This document shows, piece after piece, positions 43,452 to 52,927 of a DNA stretch of 64,000 bases. Made by a program: the position numbers and the translations under genes. The stretch is from Nitrospirota bacterium (GTDB taxonomy: Bacteria > Nitrospirota > Thermodesulfovibrionia > Thermodesulfovibrionales > UBA9159). The stretch is from assembly GCA_023475105.1 (NCBI GenBank), contig JAMCWJ010000094.1, forward strand, positions 50,626-114,625, given 5' to 3'. Under the pieces are notes generated by a model. It saw nothing but the letters and a program-made list of their open reading frames with translations. It was not told where the DNA came from and made no database searches. Position 1 is the stretch's first letter. Each line of letters starts with the position of its first letter.

Positions 43452-44927
43452 ATGGACGAAGCGAACGAGCAGAGAGAACAAAGACTGAAGAAGCTTGAAG
43501 AGCTGCGCCAGGCCGGAATCGAACCCTTCGGACAGCGCTTCGAGGCGACCGATCATGCCGCGGAAATCCTCGGCTGCTACAGGGAGACTTCGAAAGAGGA
43601 TCTTGATGCGCATCCTGTCTCTTTCGTCATCGCCGGCAGGATCGTGGCGCTCAGGGACTTCGGGAAGGCCGCGTTCGCGCACCTCCAGGACTCCTCGGGA
43701 AAGATACAGGTCTACTTCAGAAAAGACCTCATCGCCGAGCACTATGCTATTGTAAAGAAACTCGACATCGGAGATATCGTCGGTATCAAGGGCAGGCTCT
43801 TCCGGACAAGGACGCAGGAACTCACGCTCGAGGTGGAAGATTTCACGCTCCTCACCAAGTCGCTGAGACCCCTCCCCGAAAAATGGCACGGCCTCAAGGA
43901 CATAGAAACGAGATACCGGCAGCGTTACGTCGACCTGATTGTGAACCCGGAGGTCCGCAGGACCTTCGAAACAAGGAGCGCCGTCATGAAAGCGCTCAGG
44001 GATTTCTTCGAGGCCCACGGCTTTATCGAGGTCGAAACCCCCATGATGCACCAGATCCCCGGAGGGGCGACGGCGAGGCCCTTCAAGACCCATCACAACG
44101 CCCTCGACCTGGATCTTTATCTCAGAATCGCCCCGGAACTTTACCTCAAGCGGCTTCTCGTGGGAGGGTATGAACGCATTTATGAGCTGAACAAGAATTT
44201 CAGAAATGAGGGGATATCGACGAAGCACAACCCCGAATTCACGATGCTCGAATTCTATATGGCCTACAAGGACTACACCTTCCTGATGGAATTCACGGAG
44301 GAGATTTTCTCCTTCATCGCAAACAAGACGCTCGGGACACTGAACGTACCATACGGCGATACCGTCATCGACCTCACCCCGCCTTGGAAACGTCTGCCCA
44401 TGCTCGATGCCCTGCGCGAGAAAGGCCTGCCCGATGACGCCGTTGCGGACTTTGACAAAGCGCTCGCCTGGGCAAGGGAAAGGAACATCGAGATCGAAAA
44501 AGGCGCCTCCCACGCCAGGGTCCTCGATGAGATTTTCAAGGAGATCGTCGAGCCCGGACTGGTCCAGCCGACCTTCATCATCGATTACCCGGTCGAACTC
44601 TCCCCGCTGGCGAAGAGGAAACGGGACAACCCGGCACTCGTCGAGCGCTTCGAACTCTTCATTGCATCGAGGGAAATCGCCAACGCCTTCTCCGAGCTGA
44701 ATGACCCGATCGACCAGGAGGAGAGGTTCCTCCGACAGGTGGAAGCCCGGGAGCAGGGAGACGAAGAGGCCCAGCATATGGACGAAGACTTTGTGAGAGC
44801 GCTCCAGTACGGAATGCCTCCGGCCGCAGGCGAAGGGATAGGCATCGACCGGCTCGTTATGCTCCTCACAAATTGCTTCTCCATCAGGGACGTCATCCTC
44901 TTCCCGCAGTTGAAGCCGGAGCAGTAG
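43452..44927 (+). CDS. lysS: lysyl-tRNA synthetase, class II
   Basis: 491 residues. The N-terminal OB-fold anticodon domain (VIAGRIVALRDFGKAAFAHL), motif 1 (FIEVETPMMHQIPGGATARP), motif 2 (FRNEGISTKHNPEFTMLEFY) and motif 3 (GEGIGIDRLVMLLTN) are complete. It charges tRNA-Lys. A lolC/E-type gene follows within a few bases. Confidence 0.96.
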   Translation: MDEANEQREQRLKKLEELRQAGIEPFGQRFEATDHAAEILGCYRETSKEDLDAHPVSFVIAGRIVALRDFGKAAFAHLQDSSGKIQVYFRKDLIAEHYAIVKKLDIGDIVGIKGRLFRTRTQELTLEVEDFTLLTKSLRPLPEKWHGLKDIETRYRQRYVDLIVNPEVRRTFETRSAVMKALRDFFEAHGFIEVETPMMHQIPGGATARPFKTHHNALDLDLYLRIAPELYLKRLLVGGYERIYELNKNFRNEGISTKHNPEFTMLEFYMAYKDYTFLMEFTEEIFSFIANKTLGTLNVPYGDTVIDLTPPWKRLPMLDALREKGLPDDAVADFDKALAWARERNIEIEKGASHARVLDEIFKEIVEPGLVQPTFIIDYPVELSPLAKRKRDNPALVERFELFIASREIANAFSELNDPIDQEERFLRQVEAREQGDEEAQHMDEDFVRALQYGMPPAAGEGIGIDRLVMLLTNCFSIRDVILFPQLKPEQ

Positions 44928-44932
44928 AAAAC

Positions 44933-46219
44933 GTGGGCAGTGGGCAGAAGCCGAAAGACACCCCCTCGCCTGCCGGCCACGGCTCGTTCCGTCATTTTCC
45001 TTATCACCTTTTTATCGCCCTGCGCTATCTGAAATCGAAGAAAAGGCACAAGGGCGTCTCCTTCAATACCGCCATCTCCATCGGGGGCGTAGCCCTCGGG
45101 GTGATGGCCCTCCTCGTCGTGCTCTCCGTGATGAGCGGCTTTCACGAGGACCTCCAGCGAAAAATACTCGGTGTGAATGCCCATATCGTCGTTCTCGATT
45201 ATAAGGGCGCGCTTCCCGAATATACGCAGATTGACGCAAAGATACGGGGGTTAAGGGATGTCGTCTCCGTTTCACCCTTCGTCCTCGGGCAGGTCATGAT
45301 CTCCGTGGGAGGCAAAGGACAGGGGGTGTACCTGAGAGGCATAGACCCGTCGCTCGAAGAAAAGACGACGGACATCGCAAGACATATGAAGGAGGGGAGT
45401 CTTTCCGCGCTCGACGTGAAGGACGGTTTCCCCGGGATCATCCTCGGAAAGGAGCTGGCAAACCGGCTTGGAGTTTTCGTCGGAGACGCGATCCACATCC
45501 TTTCGCCCACCGGAGAGATCGGCCCTCTCGGGATGCTCCCCCGGGTCAAATCCTTCAAGGTAGTCGGCATCTTCGAAGTGGGCATGTTCGAGTATGATTC
45601 GAATCTCGTGATAACCGGCCTGAAACCGGCCCAGGGCTTCTTCGACCTCGGTAATTCCGTGACAGGCATCGAGGTGCGCTTATCCGACATCTACAAGGCG
45701 CCTGAAGTGAGGGAAAAGATCCAGTCAGAGCTCGGTTTTCCTTACCATGCAAGGGACTGGATGCAGATGAACAAAAACCTTTTTTCTGCACTGAAGCTCG
45801 AAAAGTTCGCGATGTTCGTGATCCTGGTGCTTATCGTTCTCGTCGCTTCTTTCAATATCGTGAGCACCCTTATCATGAACGTAATCGAAAAGGAGAGGGA
45901 GATAGCGATATTGAAGACCATGGGGGCCACGAACGGCGGCATCATGGCGATCTTCGTCTTTCAGGGATTTATCATCGGCCTCATCGGTACGCTCATCGGG
46001 CTGGTGAGCGGCTATCTCCTGTCTTACGTCCTGAATACCTACGAGCTGATAAAACTCCCGCCGGATATATACTACCTTAGCCACCTGCCGGTGAAGATGA
46101 ACCTTTCGGATTTCATATCCGTTTCACTTTCCGCCATCATCATCAGTTTTCTCTCGACAATCTATCCTGCCTGGCAGGCGGCCAAGGTGAATCCTATCGA
46201 GCCTTTGCGGTACGAATAG
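44933..46219 (+). CDS. lipoprotein-releasing permease LolC/LolE
   Basis: About 428 residues from GTG 44933, five bases after lysS. YHLFIALRYLKSKKRHKGVS, SIGGVALGVMALLVVLSVMS, a periplasmic MacB-like domain with GLVITG-type strands, and three C-terminal helices ending in PAWQAAKVNPIEPLRYE are LolC/E hallmarks. It works with ATPase LolD to release lipoproteins to LolA; lolD is not adjacent here. The ORF start at 44873, inside lysS, is unlikely. Confidence 0.9.
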   Translation: MGSGQKPKDTPSPAGHGSFRHFPYHLFIALRYLKSKKRHKGVSFNTAISIGGVALGVMALLVVLSVMSGFHEDLQRKILGVNAHIVVLDYKGALPEYTQIDAKIRGLRDVVSVSPFVLGQVMISVGGKGQGVYLRGIDPSLEEKTTDIARHMKEGSLSALDVKDGFPGIILGKELANRLGVFVGDAIHILSPTGEIGPLGMLPRVKSFKVVGIFEVGMFEYDSNLVITGLKPAQGFFDLGNSVTGIEVRLSDIYKAPEVREKIQSELGFPYHARDWMQMNKNLFSALKLEKFAMFVILVLIVLVASFNIVSTLIMNVIEKEREIAILKTMGATNGGIMAIFVFQGFIIGLIGTLIGLVSGYLLSYVLNTYELIKLPPDIYYLSHLPVKMNLSDFISVSLSAIIISFLSTIYPAWQAAKVNPIEPLRYE

Positions 46220-46308
46220 AGCCACTTTGCGCATTCCATCCGGAAGGGGTGTCAGGCCCCGGATCCGGACCCTTTCGGCGAAAGAAGAAAACCGGTGAAC
46301 GGACAGGA

Positions 46309-47466
46309 CTAGAGGGACAGTTTCTCGACCTGTCTCAAGACAAACTCCCGTATCTCTTTGTGAGGAGGAAGTGCAACGCGGTAGCTTGCGTCGTCGAGGA
46401 CCGGGACGAGGATGTCCTCAAGACCGCCGCCGCATGCGCATGTGTGCGATGTATCGTCGAGGGGCACAATCGCTCCCTTACCGCATTGCGGACACCTCAG
46501 CACGCGCTTCGCTCCCGACCACTTTCCTCTCTTCGCAAAGGGTCTCCCTTCAATTTCGATAATGTCCATTGCGTAATCGACGACCGGCGCATTGCTTATC
46601 GAGGTGCCGATTCCGTAGCCGTCGACCAGGGGGTTGAGGCCCGGAATGTCTTCTTCCTTTATCCCGCCGCTCACATAGAACTTTACAGCCTTGTATCCCC
46701 GCAGGTCCAGCTCCCACCGACATTCCTCGAGTATCCGGTAAAGATCCCCGCGGCGTGAGGCAGGCGTATCGAACCTCACGGCAAAAAGTCTCTTTCCCAT
46801 CGCCCCGGCAACGTTCAGCACTTCGAACTTTTCGTCGAGAAGCGTGTCGATCAGGGCGACCCTTTTCAGCTCAGGTTCGAGGACCTCATCGTACGCCTTG
46901 ACCGCCTCCACGGTCGACCCCATGCAGAGAATCAGCGCATGGGGCATGGTGCCCATCGGATCCTTCCCTATGACCTCGCCCGATTTCACCACCGCCACGC
47001 CGTCGCAGCCTCCGATATAGGCATTCCGCTCTATCATCGGGGCGAGCACCGGGTGTATCCGCCGTGCGCCGAAGCTGATGACCGCCCGCTCTCCCGCGCG
47101 TTTCTTGAACCTCGCCGCCTTTGTGGCAACGCCGGAGGCCTGGCATATCAGTCCGAGCAGCGCCGTCTCATAGACGCAGAAGTCCCGGTATCTCCCCTCG
47201 ATCTCCATCACCGGCTCAAGGGGAGAGAAGACCGTACCCTCCTTCATCGCCCTCACCCTGACGGGAAGATGTCTCAGGAGGTAGAGCGCCTCCTCAAGAC
47301 CGGCGAAAACGGCCCACTGCCAGTCCTCGGGAAGGTTCTTCGCGATGCATTCAGCCCTGACTACCGGGTTTATCCCTTTCGCTTCCAGGATTCTGATGGT
47401 TCGTTCAAAATAGACGTCTGTAATCTTGCCGTCAAGAACGTCCTGAGGATCTGCGGTGTGAAACAT
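46309..47466 (-). CDS. nicotinate phosphoribosyltransferase-like enzyme with zinc ribbon
   Basis: 385 residues. ITDVYFERTIRILEAKGINP, EGTVFSPLEPVMEIEG, ISFGARRIHPVLAPMIER, GTMPHALIL, FYVSGGIKEEDI and GYGIGTSISNAP fit the NAPRTase superfamily in its shorter archaeal-type form. A C-terminal zinc ribbon (RCPQCGKGAIVP... CACGGG) is present. It converts nicotinate and PRPP to nicotinate mononucleotide in NAD salvage, complementing nadA. Convergent with lolC/E. Confidence 0.88.
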   Translation of the reverse strand: MFHTADPQDVLDGKITDVYFERTIRILEAKGINPVVRAECIAKNLPEDWQWAVFAGLEEALYLLRHLPVRVRAMKEGTVFSPLEPVMEIEGRYRDFCVYETALLGLICQASGVATKAARFKKRAGERAVISFGARRIHPVLAPMIERNAYIGGCDGVAVVKSGEVIGKDPMGTMPHALILCMGSTVEAVKAYDEVLEPELKRVALIDTLLDEKFEVLNVAGAMGKRLFAVRFDTPASRRGDLYRILEECRWELDLRGYKAVKFYVSGGIKEEDIPGLNPLVDGYGIGTSISNAPVVDYAMDIIEIEGRPFAKRGKWSGAKRVLRCPQCGKGAIVPLDDTSHTCACGGGLEDILVPVLDDASYRVALPPHKEIREFVLRQVEKLSL

Positions 47467-47540
47467 TTTTCATCCCTCCCGTGAGGCCTTCCCTTCGCTA
47501 GTTCCGGGCCGATTTCTCTCATTATAACAGACTTCTCCGG

Positions 47541-48572
47541 TCACTTCTCGGCCCTGAACCCGCTCAGCCTCACTCCCACAAGCCGCACCTTCTTCTTCAG
47601 TTCGAACCTGTTCAGACACTCAAAGGCGGCCCTCCGTATCTCCTCCAAGGAGTCGCTGTGTCCCGCAAGGGTTTTTGCCCTTGTAAGCGTTTTGAAGTCA
47701 TTGAACCGTATCTTCACAGTGACGGTCCTGCATTTGCAACCCCTGCCGCCAATATCGTCAACGACCTCCCTGGTGAGTTCCGCAACGGTCTTTGCGAGGA
47801 CCTGCCATTTCCCGACATCGGCCTGGAAGGTCGTCTCGCGGCTCACGGATTTCGGCTCCCAGTGGGTGACGAGGGGACTCTCGTCCACCCCCTGTGATGC
47901 TTCGTGAAGATACTGACCGTACGATTTTCCGAAATGGCTGAACAACTCCTCCACAGGCACGGCAGCGAGTTCCCCGATAGTCGTAATGCCGAGGCCATTG
48001 AGATACGCCTCTGTTTTCGGTCCGACACCCCACAGCTTTCTCACGGGCAGGGGCCAGATCCGCGATTCCACATCCTCCTCGCTGAGTATGGTGAGGCCGT
48101 CCGGTTTCTGCATGTCGGAGGCGATCTTTGCAAGAAGCTTATTCGGTGCGATCCCGATGGAACAACTCAGCCCGATCTCATCCTCAATCTTTTTCTTGAT
48201 CTCCCTCGCCATTTCCTGAGGCGCTTTCCCGCTCTCCGAGATATCAAGGAACGCCTCATCGATGCCCACGTCTTCCATTATCGGGCTGAACTCGCTCAGG
48301 ATCGCCTTGATCTTCCCGGAAATCCTTGAATATTCTTTATAGTCTACGGGCAAAAAGATTGCACGGGGGCAGAGCTTGTATGCAGTTCTCAGGGGCATGG
48401 CGGAATGGATTCCAAATTTTCTCGCTTCGTAAGAGGCAGTCGAAACCACACCCCGCCGCGTGGGATCACCCTCCCCACCTATGACGACCGGTTTTCCGAC
48501 AAGCTCGGGACGTCTCTTCTGCTCAACCGAGGCAAAAAAGGCGTCCATATCGATATGAAGAATCCGCCGCAT
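47541..48572 (-). CDS. dinB: DNA polymerase IV (Y family)
   Basis: 343 residues. ILHIDMDAFFASVEQKRRPE, GVVSTASYEARKFGIHSAMP, the catalytic DVGIDEAFLDIS (DE pair), CSIGIAPNKLLAKIASDMQK and the little-finger region (SVSRETTFQADVGKWQVL) are complete. It performs error-prone translesion synthesis. The 138 bases between it and the divergent rarA contain no obvious SOS box. Confidence 0.94.
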   Translation of the reverse strand: MRRILHIDMDAFFASVEQKRRPELVGKPVVIGGEGDPTRRGVVSTASYEARKFGIHSAMPLRTAYKLCPRAIFLPVDYKEYSRISGKIKAILSEFSPIMEDVGIDEAFLDISESGKAPQEMAREIKKKIEDEIGLSCSIGIAPNKLLAKIASDMQKPDGLTILSEEDVESRIWPLPVRKLWGVGPKTEAYLNGLGITTIGELAAVPVEELFSHFGKSYGQYLHEASQGVDESPLVTHWEPKSVSRETTFQADVGKWQVLAKTVAELTREVVDDIGGRGCKCRTVTVKIRFNDFKTLTRAKTLAGHSDSLEEIRRAAFECLNRFELKKKVRLVGVRLSGFRAEK

Positions 48573-48716
48573 AGAAGTACTTTAGTCCATATCCATTAGG
48601 CGAAATCAAGTGGGCGTTTCTTTGACCTGTCGTGCAGGGAAGGAAAACTGAATCGGGAAGGTGCGGCAAGTCGTTCCCTACTGGACTTATCCTTTCAAAA
48701 AGGGTTAGATTTGACA

Positions 48717-49949
48717 ATGGAGCTTTTCGGGGAAGAGACGCTGAAAGAACCGCTCGCGTACCGCATGTGTCCGAGGACCCTCGAAGAATATGCGGGGCAA
48801 GGACACATCCTCGGCAAGGGGAAACTCCTCAGAAGGGCCGTCGAGGCCGACAGGATTTCGTCTCTCATCCTGTACGGGCCGCCCGGCACCGGAAAAACTG
48901 CGCTCGCACGGGTGATCGCGGCGAAGACCAGGGCCCACTTCGAATGGCTCAACGCCGCAACCGCAGGGCTCGACGAACTGAGAAAGGCGATTCATTCCGC
49001 GAGGATGAGAAAGGAAAAGGGCACCCCGACGATCCTTTTCCTCGATGAGATTCACCGCTTCAACAAACTTCAGCAGGACGCGCTCCTGCCGGACGTTGAG
49101 GAAGGCAATATCATCCTGATCGCAGCCACCGTCGAAAACCCCTTCTTCTACGTCAACTCCGCCCTTCTTTCGAGAAGTCAGATCTTCGAGCTGAAACCTC
49201 TCGCCGAAGAGGATATCCGCCGGATCCTGCATGCTACTCTGCGCGATAAGGAGCGTGGGTTGGGGAATACGGCTATCGTTGCGGATGAAGAGGCCCTTCT
49301 CCATATCGCAAGGATGTCCGATGGAGATGCACGCAAGGCACTCTCGGCTCTCGAGATCGCCGTTCTCACGACCGCGCCCGATGAAAAAGGCGTGATACGC
49401 ATCACCCTCGAAGTCGCAGAGGAGTCGATACAGAAAAAGGTGGTGGTCTATGACAAGAAAGGAGACCAGCACTACGATACGATCTCCGCGTTCATCAAGA
49501 GTATGAGGGGCTCGGACCCCGACGCCGCGGTCTATTATCTCGCAAAAATGCTCTATGCCGGTGAGGACCCGCGGTTTATCGCGAGGAGGATAATAATCTG
49601 CGCATCCGAAGATGTGGGCGAGGCCGATCCCATGGCGCTCGTCCTTGCAACTTCTGCCCTGAGGACGGTGGAGTTCGTCGGGATGCCCGAGGCGAGGATA
49701 CCCCTTGCCCAGGCGACCCTCTATGTCACCAACGCGCCGAAGAGCAACGCCTGTTATAAAGCGATAGAGGCTGCAATGGAGGACGTCGCGAAGGAACGGA
49801 CCGTGGAGGTCCCTGACCATCTGAAAGACGCCCATTACCCTGGCGCCAAGAAGCTGGGGCATGGGAAGGGATACAAATATCCCCATGAGTACGGTGGCTA
49901 TGTGGAGCAGGAATACCTGCCCAAGAAGAAGAAATATTACAGGCCGTAG
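48717..49949 (+). CDS. rarA: replication-associated recombination protein A (MgsA/RarA)
   Basis: 410 residues. LILYGPPGTGKTALARVIAA (Walker A), ILFLDEIHRFNKLQQDALLP (Walker B), sensor region ATVENPFFYVNSALLSRSQI and the C-terminal part (QHYDTISAFIKSMRGSDPDA, ARRIIICASEDVGEADP) identify RarA. It acts at stalled forks. The true start is ATG 48717 rather than the TTG two codons before. Divergent from dinB. Confidence 0.94.
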   Translation: MELFGEETLKEPLAYRMCPRTLEEYAGQGHILGKGKLLRRAVEADRISSLILYGPPGTGKTALARVIAAKTRAHFEWLNAATAGLDELRKAIHSARMRKEKGTPTILFLDEIHRFNKLQQDALLPDVEEGNIILIAATVENPFFYVNSALLSRSQIFELKPLAEEDIRRILHATLRDKERGLGNTAIVADEEALLHIARMSDGDARKALSALEIAVLTTAPDEKGVIRITLEVAEESIQKKVVVYDKKGDQHYDTISAFIKSMRGSDPDAAVYYLAKMLYAGEDPRFIARRIIICASEDVGEADPMALVLATSALRTVEFVGMPEARIPLAQATLYVTNAPKSNACYKAIEAAMEDVAKERTVEVPDHLKDAHYPGAKKLGHGKGYKYPHEYGGYVEQEYLPKKKKYYRP

Positions 49950-49973
49950 ATTCACTTTGCAGGAGACTGTCAC

Positions 49974-50792
49974 ATGCGTTCCTTCAGAATCATTTTTGCG
50001 TTACTGTCTTTCGCCTCGTCGACTGCCTTTGCAACTTCGATCGTCGCTGTAATGAATAATGACGAAATCGTGATAGGCGCCGACAGCAAAACCACACTGA
50101 TCCAGGCAGGCCGGGGGAAGGGCGATCCGGAAAACATCACTAAATGCAAAATTGTGCAGGCGGGAAATCTTTTCTTTGCGTCTGCCGGGTCTGCCGGTAT
50201 CGGTCCGGCCGGCGCGGTCGATCCGGAGTTTGACATCAGGGAGACTATTGCCAGGGGGCTCCTCACCGGCGGGGGGATCGACGAGAAGGTCGGGAACCTG
50301 GAAAAGGCCCTTGTCGCAGGCCTTACCAGAATCGCGGAAGAGGCGAGACAGGACAATGCCGCTTTCTTTTTGAAAAGTTTCGTCGGACAACCGGTACACA
50401 CGGTTATCATCGGCGGACTCGACAACGGTGAACTCGTGCTGAGGGTAAGAACATTCAGCTTGATCATCTCGCCCTCGGGTTCGCTTTCGTTCGAGATCGG
50501 ACGCTTTGCCTGTCCGGGAGATTGCGGGACATCCTTCCTAACGGTATTCGAGGGGCAGACCGAGGCGATCAGGAACTACCTTCAGGACCACTACTTTGCC
50601 GATCCCGTTACCGCGGTTCGCGATCTCGTGGAACTGGAGATCTCGAAAGACCCTTCTTCCGTAGGCCCTCCCGTCGATATTCTGCGTCTGACGAGAAAAG
50701 GCGTCAAGTGGGTCCAGAGAAAACCTTTGTGCCCTGATATTCAAACAATTCCCATCCTTCTTGAAGGAGAAGCAGGGGCGAATAATCCATAG
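49974..50792 (+). CDS. exported proteasome-like N-terminal-threonine hydrolase
   Basis: 272 residues. A signal peptide (MRSFRIIFALLSFASSTAFA) is followed by TSIVAVMNNDEIVIGADSKT. Cleavage after AFA would expose Thr1; Asp17-Ser18 (ADS) then falls exactly where it does in proteasome beta subunits, and a lysine followed by a hydrophobic residue (TKCKIVQAGNLFF) takes the Lys33 role six residues late. FASAGSAGIG matches the proteasome TMAG strand. The C-terminal 120 residues are less clear. No proteasome ATPase or tagging gene is near. Known Ntn peptidases are mostly cytoplasmic; an exported one is unusual. Peptidase activity is inferred from sequence only. Confidence 0.65.
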   Translation: MRSFRIIFALLSFASSTAFATSIVAVMNNDEIVIGADSKTTLIQAGRGKGDPENITKCKIVQAGNLFFASAGSAGIGPAGAVDPEFDIRETIARGLLTGGGIDEKVGNLEKALVAGLTRIAEEARQDNAAFFLKSFVGQPVHTVIIGGLDNGELVLRVRTFSLIISPSGSLSFEIGRFACPGDCGTSFLTVFEGQTEAIRNYLQDHYFADPVTAVRDLVELEISKDPSSVGPPVDILRLTRKGVKWVQRKPLCPDIQTIPILLEGEAGANNP

Positions 50793-50830
50793 CGCGCGCC
50801 TGCGGGCCGGTCCGCGTGCTCGACCGCGGC

Positions 50831-52627
50831 TCATCTGATCTTCCCTAACCTCCGGGCCAATGTCTCGGTCTCCTGCAGGAGGTTCTCCACTTCGTCCAGC
50901 CCTCTGTCCCAGAAAGAAGTTTCGGCGATGTCGATCCCGAGGCCCTCGAAAATGTTTCGAGGGGACTCCGATGAGCCTGCGGACAGAAAATCCTTTACTT
51001 TTTCGATAAAACGCGGATTCTCCTTGACCGAGTTCTGCAGGGACTTCGAGATCAGCAGGCCGCTGGCATAGGAATAAACGTAGAAGAAATGCCGGATATG
51101 TCCCCAGTACACCCACCAGTTTTCTGAGCCCGGCGATTGTTCGACAAAGTCGCCCATGTACGCAGCCATGTGTTTTCGGAAGATCGCCCCGATCTCCTCC
51201 TTTGCGAGATACCCCTTCTGCCTGAAGGCCTGATGCAATTCCTGTTCGAACCGGTAGCACGCCGCCTGCCTGAATATGGTCGAGACATCATCGTTCAGTT
51301 TGTTCATCAACACCGCCAGCCTTAGCTCGTCGTCCGCCTCTCTGAGAAGTTCCTGGAGCACGAAATCTTCCATGAAGGTGCTTGCGACCTCCGCCGTCGA
51401 AAGGGGCGACCCGAAGTTGAGCGCGTTCTGTTTCTCCTTCATCAGCTCGTTGTTGATCCCGTGGCCGACTTCGTGGGCGAGGGTGAGGACGTCATTAAAC
51501 TTGCCGGTATGATTGAGAAGGATGTAGGTAGGCTGTGAGATAAGGTGATGGGCGCAGAAGGCGCCGCTCGCCTTTCCCTGCCTGGGAAGGGCGTCGATGA
51601 AGCCGTTGTCGAGAAAGGCGGCGAATATGTCCGCGAATTTCGCGTCGAGCCTGCGAAGCACCTTTCTGATGATCCCGGCGGATTTCGCGAAAGAGTATTG
51701 TCCGGTGATCCGGCCGTATTCGACGTTCCTCTCGTGGTACTTCAGGAGCTTCACTCCGAGCAAACCGGCCTTTAGTTCGTAATACCTTGCAGCGATCGGA
51801 AACCTTTCGAGGACCGTCCCGATGAGCGCATCGACGATCCCGCTTTCGATGTCGTCGCTGACATGCCGTCCGAGATCGGGGCGGTCCATCCTGCGAAGGG
51901 TGTCATCGGTCTTCTTGTTTGCGAGTATCGCATTAAGCTCGGCTTCGGCGACATCGGAGTGTTTTCTCATGATCTCGTTGAAGGCCTTTGCCCCGGAATC
52001 CCTCACTCGCCGGGACGGACTGTTCATGAGACTCAGGATCTCGGAAAAATTCCTAAGGCTTTTCCCGCCGTCCTCCGACAGTATTTCCCTCTCTTCTTTC
52101 GCGAGGAAGCCCGACGTCATACGCACCCAGTTCGAATAGGAGGTGGGCGCTTTGAGGGTGAGTATCTTCTCTTCTGCCTCGCTCAGGAGAAACCTCGATT
52201 CCGCGAAGAGCCTTTCGAGGTAGTGCCGGTAAGGCTTCAGACCTTTTTGCCGAAGGAACATCTTCTGTCTTGTCCGCGGGATTTTGCTTATCCGTATGTG
52301 GAAGAACTGGATGTCGTTTTGGATCCTGTGGCTGAACTCCTCTATCCTGTTGTAGTTGGCTTTCAGTTTCGGATCGTTCTGGTCCTGCTGTGTCCTGAGC
52401 ATGAAATAGTAGCCCTCGTCCCCGTCGGCGCCGTAATACCTGTTCCACTCTTCGTATTCGTCAAGGGCTTTTCTGAGCACCGCAGGGTCGACGAGATAAT
52501 CCCGGCGGTCCTTCCACTTCCGGATGAATTCATAGCTCTTCTTTTCGACGATCTTCCGCCTCTCCTCCATGCGCGGGTCGCTGTCGTCCTCAAACAGAGG
52601 TCTGAGATTCCATACGCTGCGTTTCAT
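50831..52627 (-). CDS. pepF: M3-family oligoendopeptidase F
   Basis: About 598 residues from the ATG (MKRSVWNLRPLF) behind AAAGGACA; the ORF runs 48 codons further upstream, through repeat DNA. TLAHEVGHGINNELM supplies the HExxH zinc site and ASTFMEDFVLQEL the third ligand; NWWVYWGHIRHFFYVYSYAS is typical of PepF. It hydrolyses short peptides in the cytoplasm. Convergent with the exported Ntn hydrolase. Confidence 0.92.
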   Translation of the reverse strand: MKRSVWNLRPLFEDDSDPRMEERRKIVEKKSYEFIRKWKDRRDYLVDPAVLRKALDEYEEWNRYYGADGDEGYYFMLRTQQDQNDPKLKANYNRIEEFSHRIQNDIQFFHIRISKIPRTRQKMFLRQKGLKPYRHYLERLFAESRFLLSEAEEKILTLKAPTSYSNWVRMTSGFLAKEEREILSEDGGKSLRNFSEILSLMNSPSRRVRDSGAKAFNEIMRKHSDVAEAELNAILANKKTDDTLRRMDRPDLGRHVSDDIESGIVDALIGTVLERFPIAARYYELKAGLLGVKLLKYHERNVEYGRITGQYSFAKSAGIIRKVLRRLDAKFADIFAAFLDNGFIDALPRQGKASGAFCAHHLISQPTYILLNHTGKFNDVLTLAHEVGHGINNELMKEKQNALNFGSPLSTAEVASTFMEDFVLQELLREADDELRLAVLMNKLNDDVSTIFRQAACYRFEQELHQAFRQKGYLAKEEIGAIFRKHMAAYMGDFVEQSPGSENWWVYWGHIRHFFYVYSYASGLLISKSLQNSVKENPRFIEKVKDFLSAGSSESPRNIFEGLGIDIAETSFWDRGLDEVENLLQETETLARRLGKIR

Positions 52628-52744
52628 CGAGTGTCCTTTCCGGCGAAAGACAGTGTCCGCAACAGTTCCGCCTGCCGTCATTGTAGCATAAAGGCGCGAC
52701 CTGTAAAGGACGCGACCCCAAATCCACCATCGAGAAAATGATGC

Positions 52745-52855
52745 CTGCGTGAGGACGGCATTCGCTCTCATTCTCGCTTCGCTCCGAGGCGCCGGGCCGC
52801 TTCACCCGAAAGGTGAGCCGGCCCGCTGAAGCCGTTCGAATGCATCCTCACGCAG
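52745..52855. repeat. palindromic repeat element (REP/BIME-like)
   Basis: Outer arms CTGCGTGAGGACGGCATTCG (52745-52764) and CGAATGCATCCTCACGCAG (52837-52855) are inverted copies. Between them CGGGCCG...TCACC-CGAAA-GGTGA...CGGCCCG forms a strong hairpin. The arms recur singly at 40.2 and 43.35 kb. It fills the gap between pepF and rnhA. Confidence 0.65.
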
Positions 52856-52927
52856 AGTGGATGTTGAGTTTTCGGGGGACGCGCCTGCATGGACTCGCAG
52901 CTCGGAAAGGATGTAATATAATGGATT

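Noticed and set aside
43434-44777. 447-codon minus-strand ORF over lysS
   Set aside because: Antisense of a complete class II LysRS with all three motifs.
48705-49973. 422-codon minus-strand ORF over rarA
   Set aside because: Antisense shadow of an intact AAA+ gene.
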